NCBI GenBank assembly: GCA_002708905.1
Contig: PAPM01000002.1
Location: 76,398 to 140,397, forward strand
Origin: Pseudomonadales bacterium
Lineage (GTDB): Bacteria > Pseudomonadota > Gammaproteobacteria > Pseudomonadales > Ketobacteraceae
Length of the DNA stretch: 64,000 nt
Direction: 5' to 3'
Below, in pieces: positions 33,618-43,852 of the stretch; the stretch's first letter is position 1; the number at the start of each line of letters is the position of its first letter. The notes beneath the pieces were generated by a model, which was not told where the DNA came from, searched no databases, and was given only the letters and a program-made list of their open reading frames with translations. The position numbers were made by a program, and so were the translations under genes.

Positions 33618-33648
33618 AAAAAGGGTTACCGTGTTGGTAACCCTTTTT
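33618..33648. terminator. bidirectional intrinsic terminator
   Basis: AAAAAGGGTTACC (33618-33630) pairs perfectly over 13 bp with GGTAACCCTTTTT (33636-33648) across a 5-nt loop. The A and T flanks give a T run for transcripts from either direction, serving both the VWA operon and the convergent gap gene. Confidence 0.88.
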
Positions 33649-33658
33649 AGCTGAAATC

Positions 33659-34678
33659 TTACTGCATCAGATTTCCCATATGATTCAACGTCCGAATCAA
33701 CTGATTCACATAACTCATTTCATTGTCATACCAGGACACCACCCGCACTTCATAAATCTTGGTACCGCAACGTTGTGCCAGTGTTTGGGTCGCATCGAAC
33801 AACGAACCATAACTGATACCGATAATATCGCTGGAGACCAGTTCCTCGTCGGTGTAGCCGAATGACTCGTCAGCCGCCTTCTTCATGGCTTCATTGATGC
33901 CCTCGACGCTGACAGTCTCGGTATCATCTTTCAGGGTCGCATCCAGAATGGTGATGGAGCCGGAGGGAACCGGCACCCGCTGGGCAGAACCAATCAGCTT
34001 GCCGGCCAGTTCAGGAATCACCAGGCCGATGGCTTTCGCGGCGCCGGTGGAATTGGGTACGATGTTGATGGCACCGGCCCGGGCGCGACGGAAATCACCT
34101 TTGCGATGGGGGCCGTCAATAATCATCTGGTCACCGGTGTAGGCATGAATGGTGGTCATAAATCCGGTTCTGAGTTCACGATAATCATTCAGTACCTTGG
34201 CCATGGGGGCAAGACAATTAGTGGTACAGGACGCGCCGGACACGATCAGATCATCCACTTTCAGCGTGTCGTGATTGACACCATAGACGATAGTAGGGAG
34301 ATCATTGCCCGCCGGGGCGGAGATAAGCACTTTCTTGGCACCGGCATCAATATGGGCCTGACTCTTGGCCTTGGAACAGAAAAAGCCGGTACACTCCAGT
34401 ACGATATCGACGCCGTGATCACCCCAAGGCAGGTTGCGTGGGTCGGGCTCTTTATGCACTCTGATCCGCTTGCCATCCACGATCAGGGATTCTTCGTCGC
34501 TTTCCACAGTATGCCCGGTAAACGGGCCCTGCACACTGTCGTACTTGAGGAGCTGGGCCAGCATCTTAGGTTCCGTCAGATCGTTGATGGCCACCACTTC
34601 GAAACGATCATCGGAGAAAATTTTGCGGAACGTGAGTTTGCCTATTCTACCGAAACCATTAATCGCAACTTTTAGCAT
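33659..34678 (-). CDS. gap: type I glyceraldehyde-3-phosphate dehydrogenase
   Basis: A 339-residue glycolytic enzyme converting glyceraldehyde-3-phosphate to 1,3-bisphosphoglycerate. The NAD-binding start [14 protein letters not shown], with Asp in INDLTEP (favouring NAD), the catalytic Cys in [16 protein letters not shown], the phosphate-site THAYTGDQ region (here IHAYTGDQ) and the C-terminal [12 protein letters not shown] are all present. Length is normal. It stands alone, transcribed towards the terminator at 33618. Confidence 0.96.
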   Translation of the reverse strand: MLKVAINGFGRIGKLTFRKIFSDDRFEVVAINDLTEPKMLAQLLKYDSVQGPFTGHTVESDEESLIVDGKRIRVHKEPDPRNLPWGDHGVDIVLECTGFFCSKAKSQAHIDAGAKKVLISAPAGNDLPTIVYGVNHDTLKVDDLIVSGASCTTNCLAPMAKVLNDYRELRTGFMTTIHAYTGDQMIIDGPHRKGDFRRARAGAINIVPNSTGAAKAIGLVIPELAGKLIGSAQRVPVPSGSITILDATLKDDTETVSVEGINEAMKKAADESFGYTDEELVSSDIIGISYGSLFDATQTLAQRCGTKIYEVRVVSWYDNEMSYVNQLIRTLNHMGNLMQ

Positions 34679-34782
34679 GATATTTCCCCTGGCATTAATA
34701 AGTGCTGTAGAGAGTACACTGCTTTGATGATAGTAGTGTGATTCAACTCAAAGCACCAGCCCCTCACCCCAATCCAACCAAT

Positions 34783-34826
34783 TGCTTGACTACTCAACTA
34801 TTTCGGCATATGCTTGACTACTCAAG
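34783..34826 (+). promoter_or_regulatory. promoter with twin MarR-type sites
   Basis: TGCTTGACTACTCAA occurs twice (34783-34797 and 34811-34825), 28 bp apart. Each contains CTTGA-CTAC-TCAA(G), a small inverted repeat perfect in the second copy. The first copy carries a -35 TTGACT (34786-34791); 17 bp later is a -10 TATGCT (34809-34814), which the second copy overlaps. This is the layout of an autorepressor that blocks both promoter elements. Confidence 0.6.
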
Positions 34827-34846
34827 TAATAATCAAGGAAATAGGA

Positions 34847-35266
34847 ATGAACAAAATTTCACCACAAGTGCGGTTCCTGATTGATCATGCGACGATTACC
34901 ACCAAGCTGCACAAACAGATTGACCTGAGCCTGTCCTATCAGGGCATCAGCTTTACCGAGTTCCTGATCATGCACTATTTGTATGCTTCACCGCAGCACA
35001 TGATGCGGCGCACAGACCTGGCCGACAGTGTGGGCATTACCGCGTCCGGCGTTACCCGCCTGCTGGCGCCCATGGAGAAGAACCGTATTGTGGAAAAGGA
35101 AAAAAACCCGCGGGATGCCCGCCAGAGTCTGGTCAAACTCACCGCCACCGGGCAGCAGCTATATCAGGATTCTATGGTGGGATTCGCTGATTTTGCCAAG
35201 CACAAACTGAAGGGCTGGACGGTTAAGCAGATCGACATGATGTCGGAGCTGTTCCGGGGAATATAA
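34847..35266 (+). CDS. MarR-family transcriptional regulator
   Basis: The ATG at 34847 follows AAGGAAATAGGA (139 residues); an upstream in-frame start at 34814 would fall inside the promoter. The winged helix contains RRTDLADSVGITASGVTRLLAPMEKNRIVE, with the wing NPRDARQSLVKLTATG. It is 57 bp upstream of a complete sugar ABC importer in the same direction, which may be its target, and divergent from gap. MarR regulators of sugar importers are less usual than LacI or GntR types, so the regulatory link is tentative. Confidence 0.9.
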   Translation: MNKISPQVRFLIDHATITTKLHKQIDLSLSYQGISFTEFLIMHYLYASPQHMMRRTDLADSVGITASGVTRLLAPMEKNRIVEKEKNPRDARQSLVKLTATGQQLYQDSMVGFADFAKHKLKGWTVKQIDMMSELFRGI

Positions 35267-35323
35267 CGTTGCCGCGTCAACCGGATTTTCAAAGCACCCG
35301 CGAATTGTGGTAGGTTTTTGGTT

Positions 35324-36610
35324 ATGAGGTGTTTTGAATTGATTTCAAAGTGGTCCTGTGTGCTCGGTTTATGGTGGTTGTGTTGCAGTGCAATAGCAGC
35401 ACAATCCGCCCAACTGGCCATCTCCTGCGGTGCGCTGGGGATACAGCTCACGCTCTGTCAGGAGGGTGTGGAGGCCTGGTCCCGCCGCACAGGCACCGAC
35501 GTAAAAGTCGTGGCCACACCCAACTCCTCCACCGAACGCTTTGCGCTGTACCAGCAGATTCTCGCCTCCCACTCTCCTGATATTGATATTTTCCAGATTG
35601 ATGTGGTGTGGCCCGGTACCTTTGCGCCCCATCTGGTGGATCTATCCCAATATATAGGCAATGACTTCACCAAACAGTTCTTCCCCACCATGATTCACAA
35701 CAACACCATCGACGGTGCCCTGGTGGCCATGCCCTGGTACACCGATGCCGGTGTGCTCTACTACCGGTCTGATCTGTTGGAAAAATACGGTGAAGCCCCC
35801 CCAAAAAACTGGCAACAACTCACAACGATTGCCCGCAAGATCCAACAGGCTGAGCGGGATGCGGGCAACCCCCGGATGCAGGGATTTGTGTTCCAGGCCA
35901 AGGGTTATGAAGGGCTCACCTGTGATGGGCTGGAGTGGATTGACAGTTTTGGGGGCGGCACCATTGTCAGCAGCGCAGGCAAAGTTACCATCCATAATCC
36001 GCAGTCCATTGCCGCTCTGGAGCTGGCGGCCAGCTGGATTGGCGATATCGCACCGCAGGGTGTACTCAATTATGACGAGGAAGCCAGCCGCGGTGTGTTC
36101 CAATCGGGTAACGCGGTGTTTATGCGTAACTGGCCTTACGCCTGGTCCCTGGGTAATGCGCCGGACAGCCCCATCAAAGGCAAGATCGGAGTGATCGCGT
36201 TGCCCAAAGGGGGCGAGCAAGGTCATCACAGCGGCACTCTGGGCGGTTGGCAGTTGGCGGTGTCCCGCTACTCCAAACATCCCAAGCTGGCAGCGGATCT
36301 GGTGCGTTACCTGACAAGTTATGCTGAGCAGAAACGGCGCGCCATTGCGGCGTCCTATAACCCTACTATCAAATCCCTGTATCAGGATGAAGAGGTGCTG
36401 GAGGCGGTGCCGTTCTTCGGCACGTTGTATCAAAGCTTTGAAAATGCCGTGGCCCGGCCCTCCAGAGTGACAGGTAGTCAATACGCACGGGTGAGTGCTG
36501 AATTCTATTACGCAGTACACGATATCCTGAGTGGCAAGGTTGCAGCGGCCCCGGCATTGGAATCGTTACACAAAAAACTGGTGCGCTTGTCGCGGGGGGA
36601 GCAGTGGTGA
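35324..36610 (+). CDS. ABC sugar importer, substrate-binding protein (CUT1)
   Basis: A 428-residue periplasmic protein with a signal peptide (about 1-27, ending AIAAQ) and the SBP family 1 fold. FALYQQILASHSPDIDIFQIDV, MPWYTDAGVLYYRSDLLEKYG and the Trp-rich FMRNWPYAWSLG are typical of maltose/trehalose-binding proteins such as ThuE. It heads a four-gene importer set with two permeases and one ATPase, all tightly spaced. A disaccharide such as trehalose or maltose is the likely substrate class, but the ligand is not readable from sequence. It overlaps the next gene by a few bases. Confidence 0.9.
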   Translation: MRCFELISKWSCVLGLWWLCCSAIAAQSAQLAISCGALGIQLTLCQEGVEAWSRRTGTDVKVVATPNSSTERFALYQQILASHSPDIDIFQIDVVWPGTFAPHLVDLSQYIGNDFTKQFFPTMIHNNTIDGALVAMPWYTDAGVLYYRSDLLEKYGEAPPKNWQQLTTIARKIQQAERDAGNPRMQGFVFQAKGYEGLTCDGLEWIDSFGGGTIVSSAGKVTIHNPQSIAALELAASWIGDIAPQGVLNYDEEASRGVFQSGNAVFMRNWPYAWSLGNAPDSPIKGKIGVIALPKGGEQGHHSGTLGGWQLAVSRYSKHPKLAADLVRYLTSYAEQKRRAIAASYNPTIKSLYQDEEVLEAVPFFGTLYQSFENAVARPSRVTGSQYARVSAEFYYAVHDILSGKVAAAPALESLHKKLVRLSRGEQW

Positions 36611-37485
36611 CGCTACAAAAACAGCGCGTGCGCTGGGCCTGGATCTTTTTGGCCCCCATGCTGTTGGTGCTCGCCTTTGTGGCTGGCTGGCCATTGTTGA
36701 AAACCATGGCCTACGGGTTTACCGATGCCAGCCTGATCAACCCGGAATCCGCCCAGTTCGTCGGTTTTGATAACTTCGCCTTTTTGCTGCAGGACCCGTA
36801 CTGGTGGGCGTCGGTGTGGAACACGGTGGTGTTTGCGGTCAGCTCCGTGTTTCTGGAAACGGTGTTGGGTCTGATTATCGCCCTGGCATTGAATGCCCAG
36901 TTTCGTGGACGCGGTGGATTGCGGGCCGCAATTCTGATTCCCTGGGCCATTCCCACGGTGGTATCGGCGCAAATGTGGAACTGGATGTTCAACGATGTGT
37001 TCGGTGTCATCAATCACATGTTGTTGGGTGTGGGCCTGATCCAGGAGCCCATTGCCTGGACCGCCTCGCCGGATACGGCTTTGCTTTCCATTATTTTGGT
37101 GGACGTTTGGAAAACCACACCCTTCATGGCGTTGCTGCTGTTGGCAGGTCTGCAGATGTTACCCAAGGAGTGTTATGAATCCGCCCGGGTGGACGGCGTG
37201 CATCCGGTAAAAGTGTTTTTCAAAGTGACCCTGCCGTTACTGAAGCCGGCGCTGATGGTGGCCATTATCTTCCGCCTGTTGGATGCGTTGCGGGTGTTCG
37301 ACCTGGTGTATGTTATGAGTGGCAACAACCGTAGCACCATGTCCATGTCCGTGTATGCGCGGCAACAATTGATTGATTTTGGTGGCCTGGGTTTTGGTTC
37401 TGCTGCCGCAACCCTGATCTTTGCCATCATTGCCTTGTTTACGGTGGTGTATCTGATGGCGGCACGGGTGGGGCGTGAGAACTGA
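36604..37485 (+). CDS. ABC sugar importer, permease 1 (MalF/ThuF-like)
   Basis: A 293-residue inner-membrane permease starting with GTG (36604 or the next codon, 36607), overlapping the binding-protein stop; GGGGGAG precedes it. Six helices are apparent. The EAA loop that contacts the ATPase is ECYESARVDGVHPVKVFFKVTLP (about 185-205). It pairs with the next gene to form the channel of the importer. Confidence 0.9.
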   Translation: MVTLQKQRVRWAWIFLAPMLLVLAFVAGWPLLKTMAYGFTDASLINPESAQFVGFDNFAFLLQDPYWWASVWNTVVFAVSSVFLETVLGLIIALALNAQFRGRGGLRAAILIPWAIPTVVSAQMWNWMFNDVFGVINHMLLGVGLIQEPIAWTASPDTALLSIILVDVWKTTPFMALLLLAGLQMLPKECYESARVDGVHPVKVFFKVTLPLLKPALMVAIIFRLLDALRVFDLVYVMSGNNRSTMSMSVYARQQLIDFGGLGFGSAAATLIFAIIALFTVVYLMAARVGREN

Positions 37486-37486
37486 T

Positions 37487-38329
37487 ATGAACGCAAAGCA
37501 GATGAAAAAAATTATCTCTCGCACGGCGTTCTATTTACTGCTTGCCGTTATCGGTTTGTACACCGTGTTCCCTTTCTATTGGGCAATTGTGTCCTCATTA
37601 AAAACCGGCTCTACCCTGTTTGAAGTGGAATACTGGGTGTCCAACCCCTATTGGCAGAACTATGTGTCGGTGTTTCAGGAACAACCTTTCGGCCGCAATA
37701 TTCTGAACTCATTGTTCGTATCAGTTTCCACGGTGGCGCTATCCCTGGCATTAGCGCTGGCAGCGGCCTATGCCATTGGCCGTATCCAGTTCCGGGGCCG
37801 CATGCTGTTGCTGTTTGTCATTTTGGGGGTGTCCATGTTCCCGCAGATTGCGGTGCTCTCAGGTATGTTTGAACTGATCAATTCACTGGGCCTGTACAAC
37901 AACCTGTTGGCGTTGTCGTTCTCCTATCTGATTTTTACTCTGCCGTTTACCGTATGGGTGCTGACCACCTTTATGCGCGAATTGCCGAAAGAACTGGAAG
38001 AAGCCGCCATCGTGGATGGTGCTACGCCCTTTACCATCGTCACCCAGGTTTTTATGCCATTAATGGGGCCCGCCCTGGTCACCACCGGATTGCTGGCGTT
38101 CATTGCCGCCTGGAACGAATTCTTATTTGCGCTGACCTTTACCCTGTCCAGCGAGATGCGCACGGTGCCGGTGGCCATTGCATTAACCTCCGGTGCCAGT
38201 GCCCACGAACTGCCCTGGGGTAATATCATGGCGGCATCGGTCATTGTCACCGTGCCGCTGATTATTCTGGTGCTGGTATTCCAGAAACGCATTGTTTCGG
38301 GCCTAACCGCAGGCGCAGTGAAAGGATGA
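37487..38329 (+). CDS. ABC sugar importer, permease 2 (MalG/ThuG-like)
   Basis: The ATG at 37487 comes one base after the permease 1 stop; an in-frame GTG at 37475 would overlap it. The 280-residue protein has six helices and the EAA loop ELEEAAIVDGATPFTIVTQVFMP. The C-terminus ends with QKRIVSGLTAGAVKG, as is usual for MalG-type subunits. It is part of the tightly packed importer operon. Confidence 0.91.
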   Translation: MNAKQMKKIISRTAFYLLLAVIGLYTVFPFYWAIVSSLKTGSTLFEVEYWVSNPYWQNYVSVFQEQPFGRNILNSLFVSVSTVALSLALALAAAYAIGRIQFRGRMLLLFVILGVSMFPQIAVLSGMFELINSLGLYNNLLALSFSYLIFTLPFTVWVLTTFMRELPKELEEAAIVDGATPFTIVTQVFMPLMGPALVTTGLLAFIAAWNEFLFALTFTLSSEMRTVPVAIALTSGASAHELPWGNIMAASVIVTVPLIILVLVFQKRIVSGLTAGAVKG

Positions 38330-38343
38330 GGAGAATCTAACCT

Positions 38344-39462
38344 ATGGCCGGCATCTCCATGCAGACAGTCGATAAACGCTTTGGCAAAACCGAGGTAATT
38401 CAACAGGTTGACCTGGCTATCAACGATGGCGAGTTTGCCGTGTTTGTGGGGCCATCCGGTTGTGGCAAGTCCACATTGCTACGACTGATTGCCGGTTTGG
38501 AAGAGGTCAGCGGCGGCACTATTCAATTTGATAACCAGGACGTCACTAACCTTGAGCCCAGTGAGCGTGGCGTGGCCATGGTGTTTCAGTCTTATGCGCT
38601 CTATCCTCACATGAGTGTGTATGACAACATGGCGTTTGGTTTGAAACTGAAAAAAACCGACGCTAAAACCATCAGGGAACGGGTGCAGGAGTCAGCGCGT
38701 ATTCTGCAGATCGAACACCTGCTGGATCGCAAACCCAAGGAACTGTCGGGCGGCCAACGGCAACGGGTGGCGATCGGTCGTGCTATTGTGCGCAAGCCCC
38801 GGGTTTTTTTGTTTGATGAACCCTTATCAAACCTGGATGCGGCGTTAAGGGTGCAGATGCGATTGGAGCTGAAGCGCCTGCATCGGGAGTTGGGCACCAC
38901 CATGATTTACGTGACCCACGACCAGGTGGAAGCCATGACCCTGGCGGATCGCATTGTGGTATTGAACGGTGGCAGGGTGGAGCAGGTCGGCACACCGCTG
39001 GAGCTGTATCATCATCCGGCTAATCTGTTTGTGGCGGGGTTTATTGGGTCGCCGAAGATGAATTTTATTGCGGGTAAAATTGCTGGGTGCAACGGTAACC
39101 TTGTACAGGTGGATATTGGCACAAGCCATCCGATATCAGCTGAAGTTCCTGAAAGCAGTTCACTAAAACCTGGTGTGCCCATCACCATCGGCGTGAGGCC
39201 GGAACACCTGTCCGATGCCGACCCGTCGGAAGGGAGTGAACAAACATCTCATGTAGAAGGGACGGTTATAGCGGTTGAGCACTTGGGGTCAGAGGCTTAT
39301 ATCCACTTGAAATTGAATACCAATGCCGCAGATGAACCACTGGTGTTCAAAGCCATTGGTGACACCGGCTGGGAAACCGGACAGCAAGCCACAGTCACTG
39401 TTGAACCCGGTAGATGTTACCTGTTTGATGAATCAGGCAACGCTGTGGAGCGTGGCCATTGA
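38344..39462 (+). CDS. ABC sugar importer ATPase (MalK/UgpC/ThuK-like)
   Basis: A 372-residue ATPase. Walker A is GPSGCGKST, the signature [14 protein letters not shown], Walker [13 protein letters not shown] and the switch His is in [12 protein letters not shown]-terminal MalK-type regulatory domain (about 240-372) contains GVRPEHL. It completes a full CUT1 importer and starts 14 bp after permease 2, with GGAG upstream. No sugar hydrolase is encoded next to it, so catabolism must be elsewhere. Confidence 0.93.
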   Translation: MAGISMQTVDKRFGKTEVIQQVDLAINDGEFAVFVGPSGCGKSTLLRLIAGLEEVSGGTIQFDNQDVTNLEPSERGVAMVFQSYALYPHMSVYDNMAFGLKLKKTDAKTIRERVQESARILQIEHLLDRKPKELSGGQRQRVAIGRAIVRKPRVFLFDEPLSNLDAALRVQMRLELKRLHRELGTTMIYVTHDQVEAMTLADRIVVLNGGRVEQVGTPLELYHHPANLFVAGFIGSPKMNFIAGKIAGCNGNLVQVDIGTSHPISAEVPESSSLKPGVPITIGVRPEHLSDADPSEGSEQTSHVEGTVIAVEHLGSEAYIHLKLNTNAADEPLVFKAIGDTGWETGQQATVTVEPGRCYLFDESGNAVERGH

Positions 39463-39565
39463 TCTTGCCATCAAATATTACTATTCTAGGCTCTGATTAC
39501 AAAACAATCACATTCCAATTCGTAGTGAACTGGATGTCTTAGAGTGAACTTGCTGTGGTCATTCA

Positions 39566-40435
39566 ATGAATTTTCAGTGTTTTAGACTTTTAACCCTTCT
39601 CGCTTTGTCCCTTTTTGCATTTGGTTGCGGTGGTTCCGATAAATCATCCTCCAACGCCGGTGAACCCGAAGATCAGGAATTTATAGCAGTGTCTGATGTG
39701 GATCTGACTGGTACGTGGCTCGTTACAAGAGCGACCGAGACGTACAAGGAAGAAACAGGCGAGTATCTGTACACCACGTACGTCAAGTATAAATACGTTT
39801 TAGAAGATACTCCCAACGGGGTAAAAAATGAAAGGTGTTGGGAGCTCGGTGGTGCTGCTGGATACGGAGTGAAAACGCTGGAACATTATTATATGTACGT
39901 GTACGAGGACGGATTCAAACTGCAGGACATGAACACCTTAATTCGTCGATCTGAGTCCAAGGATGAATACAGTCCAGGCTTTGTATTTAGGGTAGAGGAA
40001 AAACTGGAGCGGATTAGCAAAGACACTTTGGTGGATGACGGATATTTGATGATTTCCGGGGCCAATGTCAATGTCAATGAAACCGACAACGTATGTTATT
40101 GGTATGTCACATCGACCTTGGGTGTAACGCAAAATTTAGAAATAATGATTCCCTACTTAGAAGAAGATTTAAGTTTTTCAATTCAGTTTCGTGGTAATCT
40201 TGAAGTGGGTGAATATGAGTTCGATGAATACAACTATCAAAATCAAATCACTGATATGAATGTACACTCGAGTGCAAGAGATTTTTGGGATTCAGTCGGA
40301 TCGAATATCCTTGCGCCGGATTCAGCTACGGTGGAAATTACTGTGGTTGAGCCAAAATATCTGGAAGGAAATTTCAGCTTCGTTGGTCAAGATATGGAAA
40401 GCTACACCGGTAGCTTTAGTATTCAGTTACCGTAA
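39566..40435 (+). CDS. lipoprotein of unknown function
   Basis: A 289-residue protein with a lipoprotein signal (LFAFGCGG; Cys at about residue 21) and a Ser- and Glu-rich linker. The rest is Tyr-, Asp- and Glu-rich and probably beta-stranded (GTWLVTRATETY, LEIMIPYLEEDLSFSIQFRGN). TWLVT after the linker recalls lipocalin-like secreted domains, without enough support for a family call. With the next gene it sits in DNA that is clearly AT-richer than the flanking importer and regulator genes, which suggests acquisition. Confidence 0.75.
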   Translation: MNFQCFRLLTLLALSLFAFGCGGSDKSSSNAGEPEDQEFIAVSDVDLTGTWLVTRATETYKEETGEYLYTTYVKYKYVLEDTPNGVKNERCWELGGAAGYGVKTLEHYYMYVYEDGFKLQDMNTLIRRSESKDEYSPGFVFRVEEKLERISKDTLVDDGYLMISGANVNVNETDNVCYWYVTSTLGVTQNLEIMIPYLEEDLSFSIQFRGNLEVGEYEFDEYNYQNQITDMNVHSSARDFWDSVGSNILAPDSATVEITVVEPKYLEGNFSFVGQDMESYTGSFSIQLP

Positions 40436-40553
40436 CTGAAGTGTAGTCTAGGATTAATTTCGATTATAAATATATAAGACATTTATTACACTTGAGTTGG
40501 CTTTCAGAGCGATTTGGTGCCCAAATATATTTGTATCCACACGAGATCTAGCT

Positions 40554-43490
40554 GTGAATATTTTTTCTTTTAAAGGCATATCCTTATTAGCTATGTGTTT
40601 GTTGCTTCTATCTGCCTGTGGAGGTGGGGGTGGCGATGGCAGCGGTGGTAACACTGGTGGTGATAATTTTCCTGAAGTTGACCTGAGCGGTCCCGAGTTT
40701 GATCAATACAGTGGCTCAACTTCGGCAGCTATACTCGTTCCTCGAATAATGGATACGTACGTATCCGTTGTTCTGTCTGACACCTTGTCATTTCTCGATG
40801 GTGAACAAGCCAGTGCGATGACAGTCAACGCTTTGAATGTAGGAGGTGATTCGGAGCCAGAAGGTGAAACAAATTTGGCGGCCAGGTTCTCTCGTGTCAA
40901 TGAAACCATTTTGTGCAAAGAAGGTGGAACGGAAACAACGACTGGAGATGTCGGGGAATTGACGGGCTCTTTAACGATCCACTATGAACAATGTAATGAT
41001 GGAGCGTCCATATTGCATGGTGATGTTGTAGTGAACATCTTAAGCTATGACTTATATAACTTAGAGACAAACAGCTTTTTCAAAAAGCTGTTAATTACCG
41101 AAAATGGACATACGGTCAGTCTATCTGGGCAGCTATATTCTTTTGACGACGATGAAAATACCACTGAAAGGCAGACCGCAAATTTGGTTTTGGTAGATAC
41201 GGATTCTGGTGCTCAAATCAAATTGCAGAACTTTAGAACCTATGAATGCCAATACTGTAATAACGGTAGAGAAAGAACGTATGAAGGTCGGATATATCAT
41301 TCAGAATACGGTTATGTAGACGTTACCACACCGGAGGTACTGATCAGTGATAATGATGATCCAATCAATGACCCTTCCAGTGGTCAATTGAGATTCCAAA
41401 GCAGTCAAGGACAAGTGTTCTTGGTTACATACGAATATATTGAGGTTTATAGGGATTCCACGATCAACGTAAGAGAATACCTGGTCCACGTTGAACTGGA
41501 CGAAAACAATGACGGAGTGGTTGAGCACCAGGCCTATTTCCCCATCGCGATTTCTGATAATTATGAGATTTACGACATTTCCGACTCCGATGGCGATGAA
41601 ATGCCCGATGGCTGGGAAAGGTTGTTTGGATTCGATGAGACTGACAGCAGCGATGCGGAATTGGATAGCGATCAAGATGGTTATCAGAATCGTGTTGAAT
41701 ATATAAAGTACGGTAATCCTATAGACGAAACGATTTTGCCAGTAGTGTCGAACCTATCCATGGATCTGTCGCTGTTTCGAGATCAGGTTAAGGCGGATGA
41801 GACCCATTCAATTATTGCTCGAGTGCGCAATCCAAACATTACTTATGGTGCATTGGATATCACGGTAACGATTGCCAAGTCGTCGAATGTAGAATGGGGA
41901 GATCTCGGTCGATGTAAACTATCGAATACGAATCCAAACGAGGTTACATGTCCAATTTCTTCAATTAGACCTGACTTTGGAAGCAGCTTTTCAGTCGGGC
42001 TAACAGGTGAACCGGGAGAGTTTACGGTAACAGCAACGCTTTCAAGTGCCTCTGATTTTGACTCGTCAAATAATTCCGATCAATTAACCGCTGAATTTCT
42101 TCAGCGTGAATCCGATCTTGGGTTGGTTAGGAAGTTAAGTTCATTATTTAATTCGGATCAGTTCGATGTTGCGGTTATAGATTACCAATCTCAAATGCAC
42201 CTGATGATTAGCCAGTGGGGTGGAGATGCACACAATAGCGTATTCAGAATGAGTTTACCTGAGCACGTGGACGTAGTTGCAGCGAGATACTTCATTGGGG
42301 ATCAATCGGGTGATTGCGATATTGTTACCGAAGTTGTTTGTGAACTCGGAATTGTGCCGTCTAATGGGGGTACTTATAAGGGATATGTTGAGTTGGATTT
42401 GATTGGAATATCAGAGGGCTTTGGTGAATACACTGCAAGTATCACGTCTGATTCGATAGAGTTACAGCCGAATGATAATAGCTTCACTCAAAGAATTTTT
42501 GTTGGTAAATCAATGCTTCCTTATCAGACGCTAATTGATAATGCAGACAGCCCGCTGACAATTGACCTGGAGCCTGGTATGTATGTAGGCGCTTTGAATT
42601 TCAGTGACAAGGAAGTTACATTAAACGGTGGCTCTGGTCGAGAAGCGACAATTATCCGCGCAAGGTCACCAATAGTAGGATTGGACGACTGGTTCAATGT
42701 TGGTGACAACGGTGTGGTTCGTAATATTACCTTTGTTGGACGTGACTATTTTGGAGCAGATGGACATCCTTTGAGAATATATGGTTCGGATGTCCTAATA
42801 GAAAATAATATATTCGAACATAATGGTAGTGGTGGTGGAGTTGAATCGTGGGGCATCCACAACATTACCATACGTAATAATATCTTTAGGAACGCTAAAG
42901 CGCATGATTACGGTTGCATAGCGATCAGTCTTGGTGGTGACGGCTCATATCTCATCGAAAACAATTTAATATTGAACACTGAATGTGTTGCGATGGATGT
43001 TTCACGCTATGGAAATAATTCTGAAGTTGAAGTCACACATGTGGTTACGAATAACACAATCGTGAATAACCAGGCGGGGATAGTAGATACTATTGCATAT
43101 GAAGGCAGTAATTTTGTATATCAGAACAACATTCTTGCGGGCAACATAATCGGAATTCGGATTCGTGACCCATATCCGCGGATTGACGATGTACTGCCAG
43201 ATACACTACAACCCATTAGAAATAATATCTTTTTTGATAATTTAGATAATGTTTTAGTGGATAGCAGTTTGAATCTTGAATTTCAGGAAGATGGCACCAA
43301 TATTTATTTGTCACCACTCTTTGTAGATGAAGCCGCCTCTGACTACGAGCAATCACCTGAGTCACCGGCAATTGATGCGGGTAGGTCTGAGTTGGCTCCA
43401 GTATCGGATTTTAGAGGTTTGATGAGGCCGTTGGATGGTGATGGCGATGGTTTTATGGATATTGATATCGGTGCATATGAGTATCAGTAA
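40554..43490 (+). CDS. large lipoprotein with TSP3-like aspartates and a beta-helix domain
   Basis: The frame opens upstream with TTG at 40497, but GTG 40554 gives a clean lipoprotein signal with lipobox LSAC before a Gly-rich linker; the protein has 978 residues. A calcium-binding-type repeat region (DSDGDEMPDGWE, DSDQDGYQNRVEY) lies near the middle. One or two immunoglobulin-like CARDB-type domains follow (SIIARVRNPNITYGAL). The last third (about 660-960) is a right-handed parallel beta helix (NNIFEHNGSGGG, NNTIVNNQAG, QNNILAGNIIG) ending with GDGDGFMDIDIGAYEYQ. It is probably a surface-exposed carbohydrate- or matrix-interacting protein; the ligand is unknown. Confidence 0.82.
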   Translation: MNIFSFKGISLLAMCLLLLSACGGGGGDGSGGNTGGDNFPEVDLSGPEFDQYSGSTSAAILVPRIMDTYVSVVLSDTLSFLDGEQASAMTVNALNVGGDSEPEGETNLAARFSRVNETILCKEGGTETTTGDVGELTGSLTIHYEQCNDGASILHGDVVVNILSYDLYNLETNSFFKKLLITENGHTVSLSGQLYSFDDDENTTERQTANLVLVDTDSGAQIKLQNFRTYECQYCNNGRERTYEGRIYHSEYGYVDVTTPEVLISDNDDPINDPSSGQLRFQSSQGQVFLVTYEYIEVYRDSTINVREYLVHVELDENNDGVVEHQAYFPIAISDNYEIYDISDSDGDEMPDGWERLFGFDETDSSDAELDSDQDGYQNRVEYIKYGNPIDETILPVVSNLSMDLSLFRDQVKADETHSIIARVRNPNITYGALDITVTIAKSSNVEWGDLGRCKLSNTNPNEVTCPISSIRPDFGSSFSVGLTGEPGEFTVTATLSSASDFDSSNNSDQLTAEFLQRESDLGLVRKLSSLFNSDQFDVAVIDYQSQMHLMISQWGGDAHNSVFRMSLPEHVDVVAARYFIGDQSGDCDIVTEVVCELGIVPSNGGTYKGYVELDLIGISEGFGEYTASITSDSIELQPNDNSFTQRIFVGKSMLPYQTLIDNADSPLTIDLEPGMYVGALNFSDKEVTLNGGSGREATIIRARSPIVGLDDWFNVGDNGVVRNITFVGRDYFGADGHPLRIYGSDVLIENNIFEHNGSGGGVESWGIHNITIRNNIFRNAKAHDYGCIAISLGGDGSYLIENNLILNTECVAMDVSRYGNNSEVEVTHVVTNNTIVNNQAGIVDTIAYEGSNFVYQNNILAGNIIGIRIRDPYPRIDDVLPDTLQPIRNNIFFDNLDNVLVDSSLNLEFQEDGTNIYLSPLFVDEAASDYEQSPESPAIDAGRSELAPVSDFRGLMRPLDGDGDGFMDIDIGAYEYQ

Positions 43491-43549
43491 GTGTCTGACA
43501 GGGGCGTGTTTCGCTGGGTTGTGTTAGTTACTCTCCTAACCTATCCAGA

Positions 43550-43663
43550 TCAGTTTCGTAACTCAGCGATATACGCTCCATAGTTGTAATACGCATTGAA
43601 TCGCATAGACAGGTCAATTTCATGATGCTCCGCAACCATAATGGCCTGTTGGCGAGAAGTCAT
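43550..43663 (-). CDS. possible 37-residue small protein
   Basis: An ATG at 43663 follows an excellent ribosome site, GGAGGAAA, and opens 37 codons (MTSRQQAIMVAEHHEIDL... to ELRN). It could be a genuine small protein or the remnant of a longer gene. It is the only candidate gene in the 362-bp gap between the beta-helix lipoprotein and the frameshifted gene. No family is recognised. Confidence 0.35.
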   Translation of the reverse strand: MTSRQQAIMVAEHHEIDLSMRFNAYYNYGAYIAELRN

Positions 43664-43852
43664 TTTCCTCCAGCTCAGTGATAGCTGTGCGTCAATAAGT
43701 CACAAATGCCATCGAAATATTAAGTCTGTTTGCAGAAAGTTTGGCCAATTAGGGAGCCATCCCGGCACAATCCCAATCCCCCTGGCCGCTTGACCCCACA
43801 TCCTGGGCTAGAATCAGGCTATTGCCTTCCGTTACACGCCAGGATCTATATC

